Assembly (NCBI GenBank): GCA_947488685.1 | Contig: CANLAH010000007.1 | Span: forward strand, 1 to 33,300 | Source of the DNA: Acidimicrobiaceae bacterium | GTDB lineage: Bacteria; Actinomycetota; Acidimicrobiia; Acidimicrobiales; Ilumatobacteraceae | DNA: 33,300 bases | Reading direction: 5' to 3' | Shown: positions 31,631 to 33,300 of the stretch, piece after piece | Numbering within the stretch: the first letter of the stretch is position 1 | How the letters are laid out: each line of letters opens with the position of its first letter | Program-made: the position numbers and the translations under genes | The notes under the pieces: model-generated | The model's database searches: none | Seen by the model: the letters and a program-made list of their open reading frames with translations, nothing else | What the model was told of the DNA's origin: nothing

Positions 31631-32533
31631 ATGAAAATCTGTGACGGACGAGTAGTTGCTATCACGGGCGCAGGTCGCGGTATTGGTCGTGAACATGCCC
31701 TTGCCTTTGCTGCAGCAGGCGCAAAAGTCGTTGTCAATGATCTTGGCGCGTCACTCACGGGTGACCCCACCGATGAGACACCCGCGCAAGAAGTTGTACG
31801 CACAATCACATCAATGGGTGGCGAGGCAGTGGTCAACACCGATGACATCTCTGATTGGGATGGTGCTGGTCGATTTATTGCGCAAGCGATTGACGCTTTT
31901 GGAGCGCTCGATACCTTGGTGTGCAATGCCGGCATTGTGCGGGACCGCATGTTGGTCAACATGAGCGTTGACGAATGGGATGCTGTGATGCGTGTGCATC
32001 TGCGTGGAACATTTTGTCCTGTGCGACACGCCATTGGATACTGGCGCGAACAACACAAAACTGGCAATGCTCGCGATGCTCGCATCGTGACTACCTCGTC
32101 TGGCGCAGGTCTCTTTGGAAGTGTGTCTCAGGCAAATTATTCTGCCGCCAAAGCAGGTATCGCCACATTTACCATGGTTGCAGCAGCCGAGCTACAGCGC
32201 TACGACATCTTGGCCAACACCATTGCTCCGAGTGCTCGTAGTCGCATGACAGAGGATGCATTTGCTGAGATGATGGCCAAACCTGACACAGGCTTTGACA
32301 AAATGGACCCAGCCAACATCTCCCCTGTTGTGGTGTGGCTTGGCAGTAGCGCGTGCAATGTCACAGGTCGGGCATTCGAAATTGCTGGCGGAGAACTCAG
32401 CATTGCAGATGGTTGGCAACATGGCGTACCTTTTGACAAAGACGACAAGTACGATGCAGATGAAATCGGAGCAGTTATCACTGACCTGATTCGTAACGGA
32501 CCGAGCCAAGCGCCGGTATACGGAGCCTCATGA
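31631..32533 (+). CDS. SDR family oxidoreductase (MFE-2/Hsd4B dehydrogenase-domain type)
   Basis: A 300-residue SDR. The segment TGAGRGIGREHALAFAAAG (12-30) followed by VVVNDLGAS is the signature of the 3-hydroxyacyl-CoA dehydrogenase domain of peroxisomal multifunctional enzyme type 2 and its bacterial relatives. Catalytic residues are S157, Y170 and K174 (NYSAAK). CNAGIVRDRML is another hallmark. It likely oxidises a 3-hydroxyacyl-CoA produced downstream of the FadE pair before it. The C-terminal 40 residues (from about 260) extend past a normal SDR, as in MFE-2-type proteins. Its stop overlaps the TetR start by four bases (ATGA). Confidence 0.92.
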   Translation: MKICDGRVVAITGAGRGIGREHALAFAAAGAKVVVNDLGASLTGDPTDETPAQEVVRTITSMGGEAVVNTDDISDWDGAGRFIAQAIDAFGALDTLVCNAGIVRDRMLVNMSVDEWDAVMRVHLRGTFCPVRHAIGYWREQHKTGNARDARIVTTSSGAGLFGSVSQANYSAAKAGIATFTMVAAAELQRYDILANTIAPSARSRMTEDAFAEMMAKPDTGFDKMDPANISPVVVWLGSSACNVTGRAFEIAGGELSIADGWQHGVPFDKDDKYDADEIGAVITDLIRNGPSQAPVYGAS

Positions 32534-33165
32534 CACAAGTAACTGCAACAGATGGACGTGTCATCGGCTCACGAGCCACAATCACACGCGTGCGCTTACT
32601 AGAGGCAACTGCCAAGTTGCTTAATGAAAACAGTGCTCTTGATCTCAAAGTTATTGATATCACCCGCGAGGCAAATACATCTCCTGCAACTTTTTATCAA
32701 TACTTCACTGATGTGTCAGATGCAATTTTAGATCTCGCCTATCAAGCAGGAGAAGACTCGCTACCGATGCTTGTGCATCTTGATCAATCCTGGGATGGCG
32801 AAGCCGGAAAAGAACATGCTGTGGCGTTCACGACAGAGTTCATCGCTCATTGGCAAGCGCACTCTTCAATTTTGCGGTTGCGCAATCTGCGAGCAGAGGA
32901 AGGCGACACAAAGTTTCGCGATCTGCGTGGCGAGGCGATCAAGCCCTTTATGAAAGGCCTCACTTCTAAGATTGCAGCAGGTCAAGCAGACGGACGAATT
33001 TCTGCGCACATCAATGCATACGCCACGGCAGCAGCCATCATGGCAATGCTCGAACGTCTTGTTGCGTATTTACCCGAGTTCAACCGTCGAGGTGTGCAGC
33101 CAAACGATATGGTCGAAACACTTTCTTGTTTAATTCTGCAGATTCTGACTGGTGAGAAGTGCTGA
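32530..33165 (+). CDS. TetR/AcrR family transcriptional regulator
   Basis: A 211-residue TetR-family DNA-binding protein. The N-terminal domain has an unstructured 14-residue lead and a helix-turn-helix at about 40-60 (VIDITREANTSPATFYQYF), the standard TetR pattern ending in TFYxYF. The C-terminal two-thirds would bind the inducer, presumably an acyl-CoA intermediate (inference). It is coupled to the SDR gene by an ATGA overlap and is cotranscribed with the FadE operon behind operator site C. It is the only transcription factor in the window, hence the best candidate to bind the three similar palindromes. Like KstR and KstR2 it would act as a repressor released by a CoA thioester; it need not be their orthologue. 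Confidence 0.92.
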   Translation: MTQVTATDGRVIGSRATITRVRLLEATAKLLNENSALDLKVIDITREANTSPATFYQYFTDVSDAILDLAYQAGEDSLPMLVHLDQSWDGEAGKEHAVAFTTEFIAHWQAHSSILRLRNLRAEEGDTKFRDLRGEAIKPFMKGLTSKIAAGQADGRISAHINAYATAAAIMAMLERLVAYLPEFNRRGVQPNDMVETLSCLILQILTGEKC

Positions 33166-33175
33166 CGCACACACG

Positions 33176-33300
33176 ATGAGTTCACTTGCTGGTCGCATTG
33201 CTGTCGTCACTGGCGGAGCAAACGGAATCGGAGCAGCCATCGTCGAGCGGCTTAGAGCAGATGGCGCCACTGTCGAGATTGCCGACATTGCTGCATCACC
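33176..33300 (+). CDS. SDR family oxidoreductase, N-terminal fragment at window end
   Basis: The first 41 residues of an SDR: MSSLAGRIAVVTGGANGIG, then an acidic residue after the second strand (EIADIAAS), suggesting NAD(H). The remainder lies beyond the window, so catalytic residues are not visible. It begins 10 nt after the TetR stop and should be part of the same operon. Confidence 0.85.
   Translation, partial: MSSLAGRIAVVTGGANGIGAAIVERLRADGATVEIADIAAS

Noticed and set aside
1-33300. CRISPR, transposon ends, phage genes, toxin-antitoxin or defence genes
   Set aside because: No direct-repeat arrays, terminal inverted repeats, integrases, transposases or defence motifs were seen.

Overview
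The window is a densely packed catabolic region of moderate G+C (about half by eye). It holds 33 protein genes, two of them cut by the window ends. There are no RNA genes, insertion sequences, phage genes or CRISPR arrays. The two F420-type luciferase-like oxidoreductases, paired acyl-CoA dehydrogenase genes, DUF35 proteins next to Cys-less thiolases, and promoters of the actinobacterial leaderless type all point to an actinobacterium. Moderate G+C together with this gene set suggests an uncultured aquatic Acidimicrobiia-like lineage (inference, not proven).

Layout, left to right. (1) Leftward: two DUF35 OB-fold genes followed by two Cys-less thiolase-like genes, the Ltp3/Ltp4 type of acyl-CoA aldolase/lipid-transfer cluster. 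(2) Rightward: a complete Liv-type (HAAT) ABC transporter of lipoprotein binding protein, fused permease and two ATPases, then a small membrane protein. (3) A leftward F420 oxidoreductase resembling mycobacterial Rv3520c, divergent from a rightward acyl-CoA dehydrogenase pair resembling FadE26/FadE27 (ChsE4/ChsE5) and a DUF2889 gene. (4) Leftward: amidohydrolase, second LLM oxidoreductase, lipocalin-like protein and FadD19-like CoA ligase. (5) A rightward ECI2-like enoyl-CoA isomerase, convergent with a leftward group of crotonase, SDR and thiolase. (6) Rightward: amidohydrolase, FadD3-like CoA ligase, Zn-alcohol dehydrogenase, two more CoA ligases and an SDR. (7) A leftward TauD-family dioxygenase, divergent from a rightward operon of two acyl-CoA dehydrogenases, SDR, TetR regulator and another SDR (cut off).

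Together these genes could import a carboxylated hydrophobic compound, activate it with CoA and shorten or open it by alpha,beta-dehydrogenation, hydration, oxidation and thiolytic or aldol cleavage. The FadD19, FadE26/27, Ltp3/4, Rv3520c and FadD3 resemblances (from memory of the families; no alignment was run) point to a steroid or other polycyclic isoprenoid side-chain/ring pathway. The substrate is not proven. IpdAB, KshA, KstD, Hsa and Mce genes are absent from the window.

The most notable observation is a palindromic operator, core TCTGAC-N5-(G/A)TCAGA, found by eye in three of the five divergent intergenic regions and nowhere else noticed. It ties the transporter, aldolase, FadD3, TauD and FadE operons into one probable regulon. 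The TetR gene lies in one of these operons and is the obvious candidate repressor. Several genes without a Shine-Dalgarno have a TAnnnT hexamer 6-7 nt before the start codon and are probably leaderless.
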